Below, one piece after another: positions 47,621-64,000 of a stretch of DNA of 64,000 bases. The first letter of the stretch is position 1, and every line of letters starts with the position of its first letter. A program made the position numbers and the translations under genes. The stretch is from positions 25,300,307 through 25,364,306 of the forward strand of contig OX393566.1 of assembly GCA_947652115.1 (NCBI GenBank), read 5' to 3'. Below the pieces are notes generated by a model, which saw only the letters and a list, made by a program, of their open reading frames with translations, did no database searches and had not been told where the DNA came from. The stretch is from Blastomussa wellsi. Lineage: Eukaryota > Cnidaria > Anthozoa > Scleractinia > Plerogyridae.

Positions 47621-49001
47621 GGGGGCACAGGTTTCTTAGTTGAAAGACTGTTACTTGCTGCCATTGTTAAACAAAGTTGATTATCCTATTTTTATTTATT
47701 TTTTATTTAAAAAGGCACAAGAGCCAATTAATAAATTCCAATCCTTTTTAATCTTGTCTGATTTTGACCAACCAAATTACACTCCTGCAGTATTGTGTTG
47801 TAATGTTACCAGTACATGCAACTTCCAACAGCACTATAATTTTTATATTTGCTTATCTATTAATATGAAATCATCAGATTCTTATTATGTGAAATGACCT
47901 AGCCTCCAAATTAAAGTGAAAAAGAAAATCTTACATTGACATTTTGTGTAATGGTCACTTGCTAATTTCAGTCATCCAACACAGCAGTCATTGAAATTTG
48001 TAACAACTGCATGGGCAGTGGACCCCAAATTTCTCAAACCTCTGGCTAATTGGAACCAAAAGTTGTTGCCCTTGGCTTTGCTTCACTCAGCTGAATGCTG
48101 CAATTTTATTCTTGATTCTCAGAACTCTCGGTTACCCAAAAGTTTCATTTCCCTTGAAGGTTCAAACAATTGGGATCCTGCAGTATGTATTAAAATAAAA
48201 TTAGCACATGAAGAAAGAGAACATGGCTGGCCATTAATAAAAGTTATTGTTACAAATTGATGAAAGCAATCTGAAATACTTTTTATACATCTGCCCTTTT
48301 TTATTTAAGTTGATTTTCCTGGATGTTGTAAAAATAAAAAATAGCAGTCTGTTCATGAAATTTGTATGGGTAATCAAATGGTGACATGTAAAATTAGGAA
48401 ATAATTTCACACATGTTTTTCCTAATTCCATGATAACACAATTGATTTGATTACCTTTTAATATCATAGGTCACAAATTACACTCACAATCATGGGTTAT
48501 CGACTTGTTTATTGTATCAAGAAATTTACCGTCAGACTTTGTAATAGGAATTTTGTAATTTCACACGTGAAATTAAAAATCAACGCTGAAATTTTGCGCT
48601 AAAATTAAGGAGTAATTTGTCACCCATGATATTATGCAAGCCATATAAACAATAATTATTATTAATAACTGATTGCTTGCATAGTCTTGATGCATAAACT
48701 CTGTGAAACCTTCAGCCTACAGCACATCCTGTGTTGAACTGAGCACATCTACTAGTGCATTTTGTTACAGTTGTGTAGCCTCGAAAGAGCTGACTGGGAC
48801 ACATGGTACAAAATTAGTCATTGTGGGCGACAAACAAAGAAATGGTCTGCCAAAACAAAGCACTTTATGCCATACCATGCCCAGTCAGGCTTGACATTTC
48901 TTTGTTTTGCACTGTGTACCTGTTGTCTCATGCAAATGGCCTAGCATTTATTGTCAGGAATGCAAATATTTTTTTCTGGTAAAAGGATTTTTTCTGACTA
49001 A

Positions 49002-49234
49002 GGCTATGTTTACTCGGAACCAGTTCCAAATGGAACCAGTCTAGAATGGACCCAAACATATCCAAAGCTGGACCTGTTGGTTTGAGGGTCCAGTGTTGGA
49101 TCTGTGCCAGACCGGTTCCATAAAGATCCCGTGTAAACACCCAGATTGGTTCCAAATGGTTCCATGTAAACAAGAGCCAATCCGGTCTGATCTGGTTCCG
49201 AACAGTTTTGGTCTGGGCCCGCATAAACGTAGCT
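49002..49234. mobile_element. Inverted-repeat MITE-like element (GGCTATGTTTAC ends)
   Basis: Left end GGCTATGTTTACTCGG; the inverse of the right end reads AGCTACGTTTATGCGG. The interior has repeated GGTTCCAAATGG and ACCGGTTCC words in both orientations. Non-coding. Confidence 0.55.
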
Positions 49235-50500
49235 AGGTCACCATTTTTGATCAGACAAAATTATAGCAATGACGTGGGATGTCACATTTTAGATTTCCTT
49301 GATGACATGTCATCAACACAAATAAGCATTTTCACTGGAAGGCATCAAAAACTTGTCCAGACATTTTGTATCACCACAGGAGGGCATTGGCAAATTTTGG
49401 GAGACCCTTGTCTGTTATCTAACTGCACTTTTACATGGGATAAGCAAATGCTTTATCGGCATCATTTTGTATGTTGTGGTTCAATTTTATTCTTGGTGAA
49501 AATATTTTCCTTTGTTTTGGGGCATGATAATGTCTGATAATGAGTTTGAAACAATTAAGGAAAGTATAATTTGAAGAATAAAAAGAACCACAACATGTAT
49601 ACATGGATTCCTTTTATGTTGCAAAAATCATTCTTGAGATTCATCAACTTAATTGTGTACTGTTGCTGAAAACAATTCAAAACTCCACCCATCTCTGTTT
49701 CAAAATTCCTTTTAATATTTTTTCTTTGTTTTGTTTTTTTTTTCATAAAATGGGATCTATGGAACTACTACAGACTGTTATTCCTGTGAACAGGAATTCT
49801 ATTTAAAAGACTTTATAAAAACAGTTTTAACTAAATATTTACCCTATGTATTATTTACAAAATTTACAGTACTTTTTACAAAGAAAATTTTGAAAGGTGT
49901 TTTCGTAACAAACACTTAACCAATATAACTGGATACGCTTGATCTTAACATAAGAAAGATCTATAACAAGAAAACCCTGCCATTCAGAAAATGCATTCCT
50001 AGCAAAAATGCGTCCTTGAAAAATGCAAAAATAAATGAACAATGATTTTAAGCGATTAAAGTGAACTTGCAGTTTTAGTGTTTGAAATTATTAATGTTTA
50101 TAAAATAACACGGACATCAAATTGATTTATTTTATAACATTGTGACATGTATGTAAACTTCCCAACATAACTTTTCAATGATGTCACTCCTGGGAACATT
50201 CCTTTGAAAATCAGTTCCAAAAATATCTATCAGTCAAATAAATACAGAATTTGTTATTTTTACCTAACTTTTTGCCACTGAGAAGTAACAAGTTCTGACT
50301 CTGGGTATTTCTCTATAAATACACTATGCTCGGTAATACTTCAATGTTCTATGGCCTGCATAAATTGCGAAGCATTATATTGGTGTCATGATGCAAATTT
50401 CTGCATCTTGAGACAGAGATCTTAATGTCATTTAAGTGTAATTGACATACGAGTCCTTGCATTAACAACACTTGTCTCATCATTTTATGTCATGTTTTTT

Positions 50501-52834
50501 TTACTCAGTACCACTAGGCTTTTTCTTTCTTGATTTACTGTCTATGTTTTTCCCAACATATATGCTGCCGTTAGCATCTTGGAAAAGAGAATAATCTTTT
50601 GATGAAAGTGGTCTGCCAGTTTCATCTCGCATACTTTGGAAAAGGTGGTCCTGCAGTTCATTGATCTTTCCTTTATAGTAGACATTTTCAGCCTGGAGTT
50701 TTTTCCTCTCGTTGATAATCTCTTCCTTCTTCTTTCTCAGATCTTCAATGTCACTTTCAATGTCACCAACGAGCTCAATCTTTCTCTTGCGGCACAACCG
50801 AGCTGCAACCTTGTTCTTTCCTCTTCTTCGTATGTCCCTGGCCCTCTGTGCCTCTGCATCTGACAGCGTTTCCAAAAAGCTGCTAAATTCACTAATGCTC
50901 ATGTCAATGATTTCATCTTCTGAAGCAGGGAACCGTGACGCTCCGGAAGCCGCAAAGACTGGCTTTGCATCTTTGAAATCCTTTGGAGCTTTTGTGTGGG
51001 TAAACCTAGTGGATGAACTTGTTGCTGATCTTGACACACTTCCAATATCTGGTTTTTCTTGCTTTATTGTTGCACTGGTTAACGGTGGCAGTGAGGCTCC
51101 CTGCCTTCCTCCATGTACGGCTTGAGTCAATGAAGATTCTAAAGGAAAAACACAAAATAACATGTAAGCCTTCAAAGTAAAATATTTGCAGAATAAAATT
51201 AATGCAGTATTTGCTCAGCAGTGAAATTTCCTATTAATGGAATTCTATTGCATAATAGTTTGCCTTCTCCTCCCCATAATATTTTGATTACCCCACCCAA
51301 CCAAGCCACCCAAGTGGTCCAAATGAATGAACCCTATTTCCTTTCTCGATTGAAAGTACATCACGCGATCTTAATATTTTCATGCAAAGAGTCACCTATG
51401 ACGATCGAAGAGGTTAATTGGTACAGTAGGACAAGAACTACCTCCAAAGTGGAATATTGGCTCGGCGATACAACAATGGCATGTTTTAATTAATCAGCTG
51501 CTAGTCACGAAAATGAAGGGTGTTTATCAAATAAACAGACACTGTTTCTAAGGAAATCCAACAAATAATTATCCCTGAATCGTAAAACTCACGAAAGGTA
51601 TAACAACCAGAAGAAACAATTTTAAAAGTGTGGACCTGATTATAAAAAAAGTCACGAAAGCGGAAGTTGTTACCTTAGTTCGCGCGCGCATGAAAAAGCG
51701 ATCGCACGCGAAATTACGTAACGAATGAGTACATGTTCGTGCAAGGATTTTTTCGTAATATAATATTTGAAGAAGGAAACACGTACCGGTAGAAGGAAAT
51801 CCACTATCGTTTCTCGTTGCTGTAGCTTCTGAGAAAATTGGCAAGGGTTCCTGGCCAAGAGGAAGCAGGTTGTCATGTTTGTTTTCAACTGTTTGTGTTT
51901 GCCCCCCAGGTCTTGGATCGAAGACGTCTAAGGGAAGATCATTTGAAACAAAGTCAAAATTATCTGCAAATGAGTCAAAATCGAACACAGTGTCAATCTC
52001 AGTTCCTGGTTGTTGTAGTTCCTCGTTTGCTGGGGTGAAATCGATCGAGAATGGATTATAATATTGCTCCTCAAAGCCTTCGAAGTTAAATGGTTCTTCG
52101 AAGGGGTTCTTGCAGTTAGGATCAGAGGGGACGAAAAGATCTTGCGGCGGGGAATTAGTGAACTTTCTGCTGCATGTGTCGTCCGGGCTTGGGAGTGGCT
52201 CGGTCTTAATGTTTGGGTTGTAAGGCAGCTCTTCGGGTAAGAATGCTTTCTTCTGGGGTGGCCCCTCATAAATGGAGTCGAGATCGATGTAATCTTCCAG
52301 CGCAAAGTCTAATGACTTCAGTAAATCTTCTTCGGTTGGGGTAAATCCAGCGGCACCGAAAAAATCGGCTTCAGAGGTCTGCACATCTCCAAAGCTTCCT
52401 TCATGATGAGGAGAGCCTCCCACAGATGATATAGCAGAAGGTGAACGACCTCCATCCGAGCTGTAACCACTTTCCAATTCCGTGCTGAAAGAAGACCTTG
52501 CCTCTCTCGAGGCATGAGTCTCTCCATTGAAAAGCATTGCAACAGCATCTGCGTCAAACTGGTTCTGGCCGGTTGTGTGCCAGTCCAGAAAGTCGCTCCA
52601 AGGATTGCTATTATGGGCAGCTGCCTCCTTCCCCACAAGATGGAAGTTGCAGTTGCTGGTGGTGCTTGGAGTGAAAGCAACCCCAGTGAAGTTTTGTGGA
52701 TAGCCCATATTCATCGGCATCGGTGGAGTGGTATTTTGTCCGACGAATCCTTGCAGCTCTGGTCTCAGCACAGAAAGAGTCAATGCAAATTGAAGAAGGG
52801 CTACAGAGTCAAAATATTTCTTTCCAACTGCCAT
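50501..52834 (-). CDS. nfe2l: CNC-family bZIP transcription factor (NFE2/NRF-like)
   Basis: Two exons, 52834-51787 and 51138-50501, with donor ACCG|GTACGT and acceptor TTTCCTTTAG; 561 aa. Exon 1 (349 residues) is acidic and Ser/Pro/Asp-rich, as expected of a transactivation region. Exon 2 carries the CNC domain (DEIIDMSISEFSSFLETLSD) joined to the basic region RDIRRRGKNKVAARLCRKRK (residues 450-469), then a leucine-zipper-like helix, and the tail RDETGRPLSSKDYSLFQDAN, which aligns with the NFE2/NRF C-terminus. CNC factors bind antioxidant/NF-E2 elements as heterodimers with small Maf proteins. AARLC replaces the usual AAQNC, but the bZIP contact residues N, A, A, C, R are kept. IKTEPLPSP and IKQEKPD fit sumoylation consensus. 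ESGYSSDGG resembles a beta-TrCP degron. No KEAP1-type ETGE motif was seen. Paralogue assignment (NFE2, NRF, BACH) is open, though no BTB domain precedes it. Confidence 0.92.
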
Positions 52835-53365
52835 TTCGGTTAATTGTTGCTTTCAATATTGATGCTCTTGTTGAAAATCACGAAACTTTATAACTATTAG
52901 TTCCTAGTCTTCGGTTCTTTGCTCGCTTGCGTTTGTAAACTTGTAGTCAACTTTATAAATTCTCGCAGAAACAATTCTTGATACACACTTCTGCCACAGC
53001 AAAATGTACCAGAAAGAAACACGTCTCTATTCAAAACAGCACTGTTACAGCTCGCAATCTATCCTTTCCTCGTGACTGTGATGAAAGAAATTCGCTGAGT
53101 CACTCGCTTTTATAGCGGAACAAACTATTTTTGCAAAGATGATGTCAGAATATTGAACAGAAATAGACCAATGAACAAGCGCGAAAGTACCTGAACTATC
53201 GATACAATCTAATATTTGATTGGTTCAAGCGGTATTGACGTCAATGCAAAACGTATTGACGGTAATATCACGCGATAGCCTCGTTTAAATGTTGCCCTTT
53301 GGTCCGAATGACGTCATTTTATGGGCCCCCGAATTTCTCGACGCGGTCAGCGTGAAATTTTCAAT
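52835..53365. promoter_or_regulatory. Divergent promoter of the CNC-bZIP gene and COA3
   Basis: 531 bases separate the two start codons. On the minus strand a TATA box, CTATAAAAG, stands at 53115-53107 for the CNC gene. An NF-E2/ARE-type site, GCTGAGTCAC (53094-53103, i.e. GTGACTCAGC inverted), lies just downstream of it. Two perfect CRE palindromes TGACGTCA are at 53236-53243 and 53309-53316, and CCAAT boxes in either orientation lie near 53169 and 53218. The sites are seen in the sequence; their use is inferred. Confidence 0.7.
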
Positions 53366-54585
53366 ATGGCGGACAGAGGAGGACAGTTCACGGAAGCAGA
53401 GAAGAAGCAAATGGAACTGCTCAATAAACAGTTTTCCATGAGAAGAAAGTACTATGCACGGATAAAAAGAAGAAACTGGGCTGTATTTGCTTGCCTCTTG
53501 GCCTCGATTGGGGGGATTTGTATCCTTTTAAACAAGCTGAAAGCTTGAAAGTTGAAATATTTTTTGCATTATTGTGCATATATGAAAGTTGCTAGAGCTT
53601 AATTTGAGTGGCACTCAAGTTAACTCGATGGCAGTGAGATCTTTAGGTAGCCTATGTCAAGTTACTACAGTTGCCTTTTACCTTTCCGTGAGTGGAAAAT
53701 TACGAACGAAATACTTATGAATTTATAGTAACTTTAGTTTAAAGATATTGTCACTTTGTCAGTGGGTGACGCAAATGCTGTCTTGTAATGCGTATTAGCC
53801 GCTTCCTGTTATATGGGGCCTTCTAATTGTGCAATAGTCTAGTACTTGAGAATCGTTCCTAAAATAAAAAGTCTGGATCCAGATTTTATATAAGACGTCA
53901 ATAAAACACTCAAAAGTATGGAGTTGACTACATTCAGGCCATGTGTTGAGGGACATGCCATTTTATTATTCAATCCTCCCCTTTGGACGAGCACCGCCAT
54001 AAAAAAGCTGGCAGGAATATTTTTTGAAAGGAGCGGCCAAAATTTTGACCCCCTCGGAAGAAAACATCAAAAAACGAGGGTGTTGGTGTGGGGGGGGGGG
54101 GGGGGGTCAGATTAAAAATGGAATGCCTCTGTGTAGTAGTTGTACACAACAAAATGAAACCCTTTTCCTTCTTTTTTCTTAAAAAGTACATGTTTTTTAT
54201 TTGCATGCGTGTGTGTATATGCACATGGTCTAACTATTTTGTCCTTTGATCTTCAAATTTGCATAATTATTTGTGAAGTGACACAGTCAGTTGACTGATA
54301 TTGTGCTTTTGATGCATAATTAAGTGTTCGCTTGAGTGGAATGGTTGTGATATTCTGCAATCAAGCCAAAAATATTCAGAGATGATTTATAGGTTTTGCT
54401 GAGACTCCTGCTGAGCCTGTTTTATACATGTAGGGTGTAATAATGCTACAAACAAACCCTTTTAATTTATGTTCTGTTATTAGTATATAATTCGCAAATT
54501 GAGGTTTGCTGATAACCCTTGACCCTTTTCAGATGGATATACAATATTTGCAACAAGACAAGAAAATTTGGACTTTGATGAATGA
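53366..54585 (+). CDS. coa3: COA3 (cytochrome c oxidase assembly factor 3, CCDC56)
   Basis: Two exons: 53366-53519 and 54533-54585. The join splits a Tyr codon (T|AT) and gives 68 aa. The sequence has a charged N-terminal helix (TEAEKKQMELLNKQFSMRRK), a basic pre-membrane stretch (IKRRN), one membrane helix (WAVFACLLASIGGIYGYTIF) and a short acidic tail ending QENLDFDE. The helix-to-tail signature IYGYTxx...QE matches COA3, which sits in the inner mitochondrial membrane and stabilises newly made COX1 during complex IV assembly. At 68 aa it is shorter than the human protein (about 106 aa), mainly at both ends. Read through without splicing, the frame would end CILLNKLKA and lose the signature. 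An upstream in-frame ATG at 53321 is possible but the ATG at 53366 (ATATGGCGG) is the more likely start. Confidence 0.88.
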
Positions 54586-56831
54586 CAGTCACTGGAGCTC
54601 GAGTTTGGTGTTGTCTAATCGTGTGTCAAAGGTTTTTGGGAGAAAGCAATACATCTTACAAAAGACTTAAACCCACCGAGAAACCAAAGAACAATGGCAT
54701 TTAGTCTAATGAAGAAAAGAAGGAAACTTGCAATAAAAATGATGGCCTTGCCAATTTCACTTTGACTCTCTCAGTTCTGATCAGCAACCGTCTTCTCTTT
54801 AAAATGTTAAATACAAAGTCACATATACAGGCCATGAGAATAAAACAACGGATCAACATGGGGATTCTTCAAACCAGAATTGTGAGAAATGCTTGGAGAC
54901 TCAATGGTGGGTAATACTATATGCAAAAAGGGCTTTGGAAGCAGAACATTATAGCAATCTCAAGCAACCTGTGAACCTGGAAAGCTAAGAGAATCGGGAG
55001 AATAAAGTGCATTATAGCAATCTCAAGCAACCTGTGAACCTGGAAAGCTAAGAGAATCGGGAGAATAAAGTGCAGTGTGCTACCTGTACTAGAACTGGCT
55101 ATTTTTTGTTCATCCTAAGGCCCTAGTTTCCCAGTTAGGGAAAAGGTCGCTGAAAGTGTACTTGCCTTAATCTGATTTGTTATTAATTTTTATGATGAGA
55201 ATTAGCTATTGATGCAAAAGTGTGTTGCAACATAATTGTGATTGTTTCAGAACAGTTTAGTGATAGTTTTTGTCATTTTTATGAAATTGTGGATGAGTTA
55301 ATAAAATCTACCTGAATTCAAGAGCCGAAAACATCTGTTTCTTAGTGTTATTCAAGTAAAATTTTTGACAATTTTAACTACTTAAATTAGTTATATATAT
55401 TTCATACCTTGTTATATTCTTATTACTCTGGATACCAGCAAGGTTAATAGAGTTTTACCTTACCACACCTCTTTAATAGAAAGTGAAACACAGACAAATA
55501 ATTGTTTTAAACTATGATTAATACCGTTAAAAATGCAATGAACCTACAAACATGTATGCATGCATTCATTCATTAATTTGAAAATAAAAATTAAGGCAAA
55601 CAGGTGTAGGACCAAAACAGGAGGGAAATAAACAGCCTTCAGTGAAGTGATCCAAGTGTAATCTGGTTAAATTTGCCTTGAAATTTTTTAACCATTGAGA
55701 CCCCTCCCCCTTCTCTTTTTTCCTCTACCCAGTGTTTGTGTGCTCAAAATGGCAGCCGATCGTTTGTGATCGCTGTTTTGGAAGCATTGCTCTGCAAAAA
55801 CCGCTTGCTTTGCAGGCTACATTGATACTGAAACAGGGCCTCACTTGAAATGCTTAAAATATATGCTAGAGTTGTAGTTGCTTTGTTGGTGGTGGTTACA
55901 GTATTTGGCAGGGATTTTTATTATAAGAATACTTCTCAAACTCATCAATAATTAAGTTAAAACAAGGATAATCATAACTGTGAAGGTTTGGATGCCCGGT
56001 CTTAATTGCATATATAGATTCCATTTCTCTGTTTACTCATGTTTCAATTGAGAAGATATATCAAACACTTGAAACTGTTTCTGTAGCTATCCAAACACTT
56101 CGAATTTCATCACAAATACTCTGCTGTGTATCATATTTTCAACTCTCTTCTCGGTGTTTGGATATTCCGATGAAACACTATCTCTCATCCTTGATACATT
56201 ACTCCTTGGTGACTGGTTGTCAAGAAAACAATTTTTTCTGTTGTTTAAATTAATTTTGTCAAAAAAGCTCAGATGAACATTGTAAGTTCTAAAACTAAAT
56301 CACTCCAATGTTGGTGTGATGTACAGGACTTGATAACTGGACAAGATTATTTTGTATATGCAATTACCTTGCTTGGCAGCAACAATATTGACACAAGTCC
56401 ACTTTATCAAAGATGCACTACAAATAAATTGTAACAACAGTGGTATGTGACAAAAGATGATGCTTTTAATTTATTCAACTCTCGAGTGTACAAATCACCA
56501 TGCTCCACACCTTTTAAAAAAGATAACTTTTGGAATATACATTAAATGTTTTTAAATTGGCTTTATAGCTACTAACAGTTACACTTAGTTTCATGCACAC
56601 CATTTGCGTTTTCCCTTTGTGTCAATTTTAAAGGTATACTAGCTATTCTAACAATCACAACTTACAATGGTTTGGGCAAAACATTTTAAAATTGTTTTCT
56701 TTGGCCCTTGTTTAATCTTACATGAAAGCAAGTCCCTAATTAACACACCAAGGTTCTTCATTCATCTAAGAAGTACACCACCTTTTTATTTACAGTATTT
56801 TAAGTGCATGCATGGTGTGTACTGTGAATTT
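54586..56831. other. Gap between convergent COA3 and MCM6 genes
   Basis: Holds the COA3 3'UTR (AATAAA at 55300-55305), a 63-bp tandem duplication, and AT-rich sequence. No gene is recognisable. An inverse poly(A) signal (TTTATT near 56784) could end MCM6. Confidence 0.6.
54947..55072. repeat. Perfect 63-bp tandem duplication
   Basis: Two adjacent copies starting CATTATAGCAATCTCAAGCA at 54947 and 55010, ending GAGAATAAAGTG, with no difference seen. Lies in the COA3 3' flank. Confidence 0.95.
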
Positions 56832-63970
<7,139 letters not shown>

Positions 63971-64000
63971 CTGGAGGGCAGAAAAAAGATAAACAATCAA

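Larger units (their letters stand above)
46755..50500. other. Gap between convergent CP2 and CNC-bZIP genes
   Basis: Includes the CP2 3'UTR (AATAAA-type signals at about 47344 and 47361) and the CNC 3'UTR (inverse signal TTTATT near 50126). No further gene is convincing; an 89-aa frame at 47991-48260 has no recognisable motif. Repeats: SINE-like 47405-47620 and an inverted-repeat element 49002-49234. Confidence 0.6.

Noticed and set aside
47991..48260. 89-aa frame downstream of the CP2 gene
   Set aside because: No family resemblance, no clear splice or start context; probably UTR or intergenic chance frame.

Overview
The window looks like nuclear DNA of a cnidarian, most likely an anthozoan (stony-coral type). 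This rests on compact, intron-rich genes whose products align best (from memory) with conserved metazoan proteins, short AT-rich introns, and many small DNA-transposon derivatives, tRNA-derived SINEs and one young BEL/Pao retrotransposon. Species was not determined. All exon joins were read by eye from GT/AG (twice GC/AG) junctions and checked for reading-frame continuity. No RNA evidence was available.

Gene order, left to right: (1) 1-1437 minus, the N-terminal 479 residues of an unrecognised multi-pass membrane protein with about nine ~48-residue repeats, open at the window edge, with a probable 5'UTR intron; (2) 3664-9960 plus, an MSL1 homologue in 8 coding exons; (3) 13599-20304 minus, SUMO, 91 aa in 5 exons; (4) 20438-25096 plus, a METTL6-type tRNA m3C methyltransferase, 268 aa, 5 exons, divergent from SUMO across 133 bp; (5) 29289-46754 plus, a TFCP2/UBP1 (CP2 branch of grainyhead-like) transcription factor, 564 aa in 19 exons, with a complete BEL/Pao element in intron 7; (6) 50501-52834 minus, a CNC-bZIP (NFE2/NRF-like) factor, 561 aa in 2 exons; (7) 53366-54585 plus, COA3, a 68-aa cytochrome-oxidase assembly factor in 2 exons, divergent from the CNC gene across 531 bp; (8) 56832-63970 minus, the C-terminal 512 residues of MCM6 in 14 exons, continuing beyond the right edge.

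The genes do not form an operon or cluster. They are mostly housekeeping and regulatory genes in ordinary animal microsynteny: chromatin acetylation (MSL1), protein modification (SUMO), tRNA methylation (METTL6), transcription (CP2, CNC), mitochondrial assembly (COA3) and replication licensing (MCM6).

Mobile DNA supplies most of the unusual content. There are four copies of a ~440 bp foldback MITE with TTAA ends, three of them in introns; a pogo-derived element nested in another TTAA-flanked element inside SUMO intron 3; SINEs with intact target duplications; several other terminal-inverted-repeat fragments; and the BEL element, whose two 258-bp LTRs read as identical and whose ORF is uninterrupted. 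I found no CRISPR array, operon or other clearly new multi-gene system. The strongest candidates for something undescribed are the repeat membrane protein, the motif-carrying foldback MITEs lying near splice sites, and a CNC/Maf-type site in the core promoter of the CNC gene.
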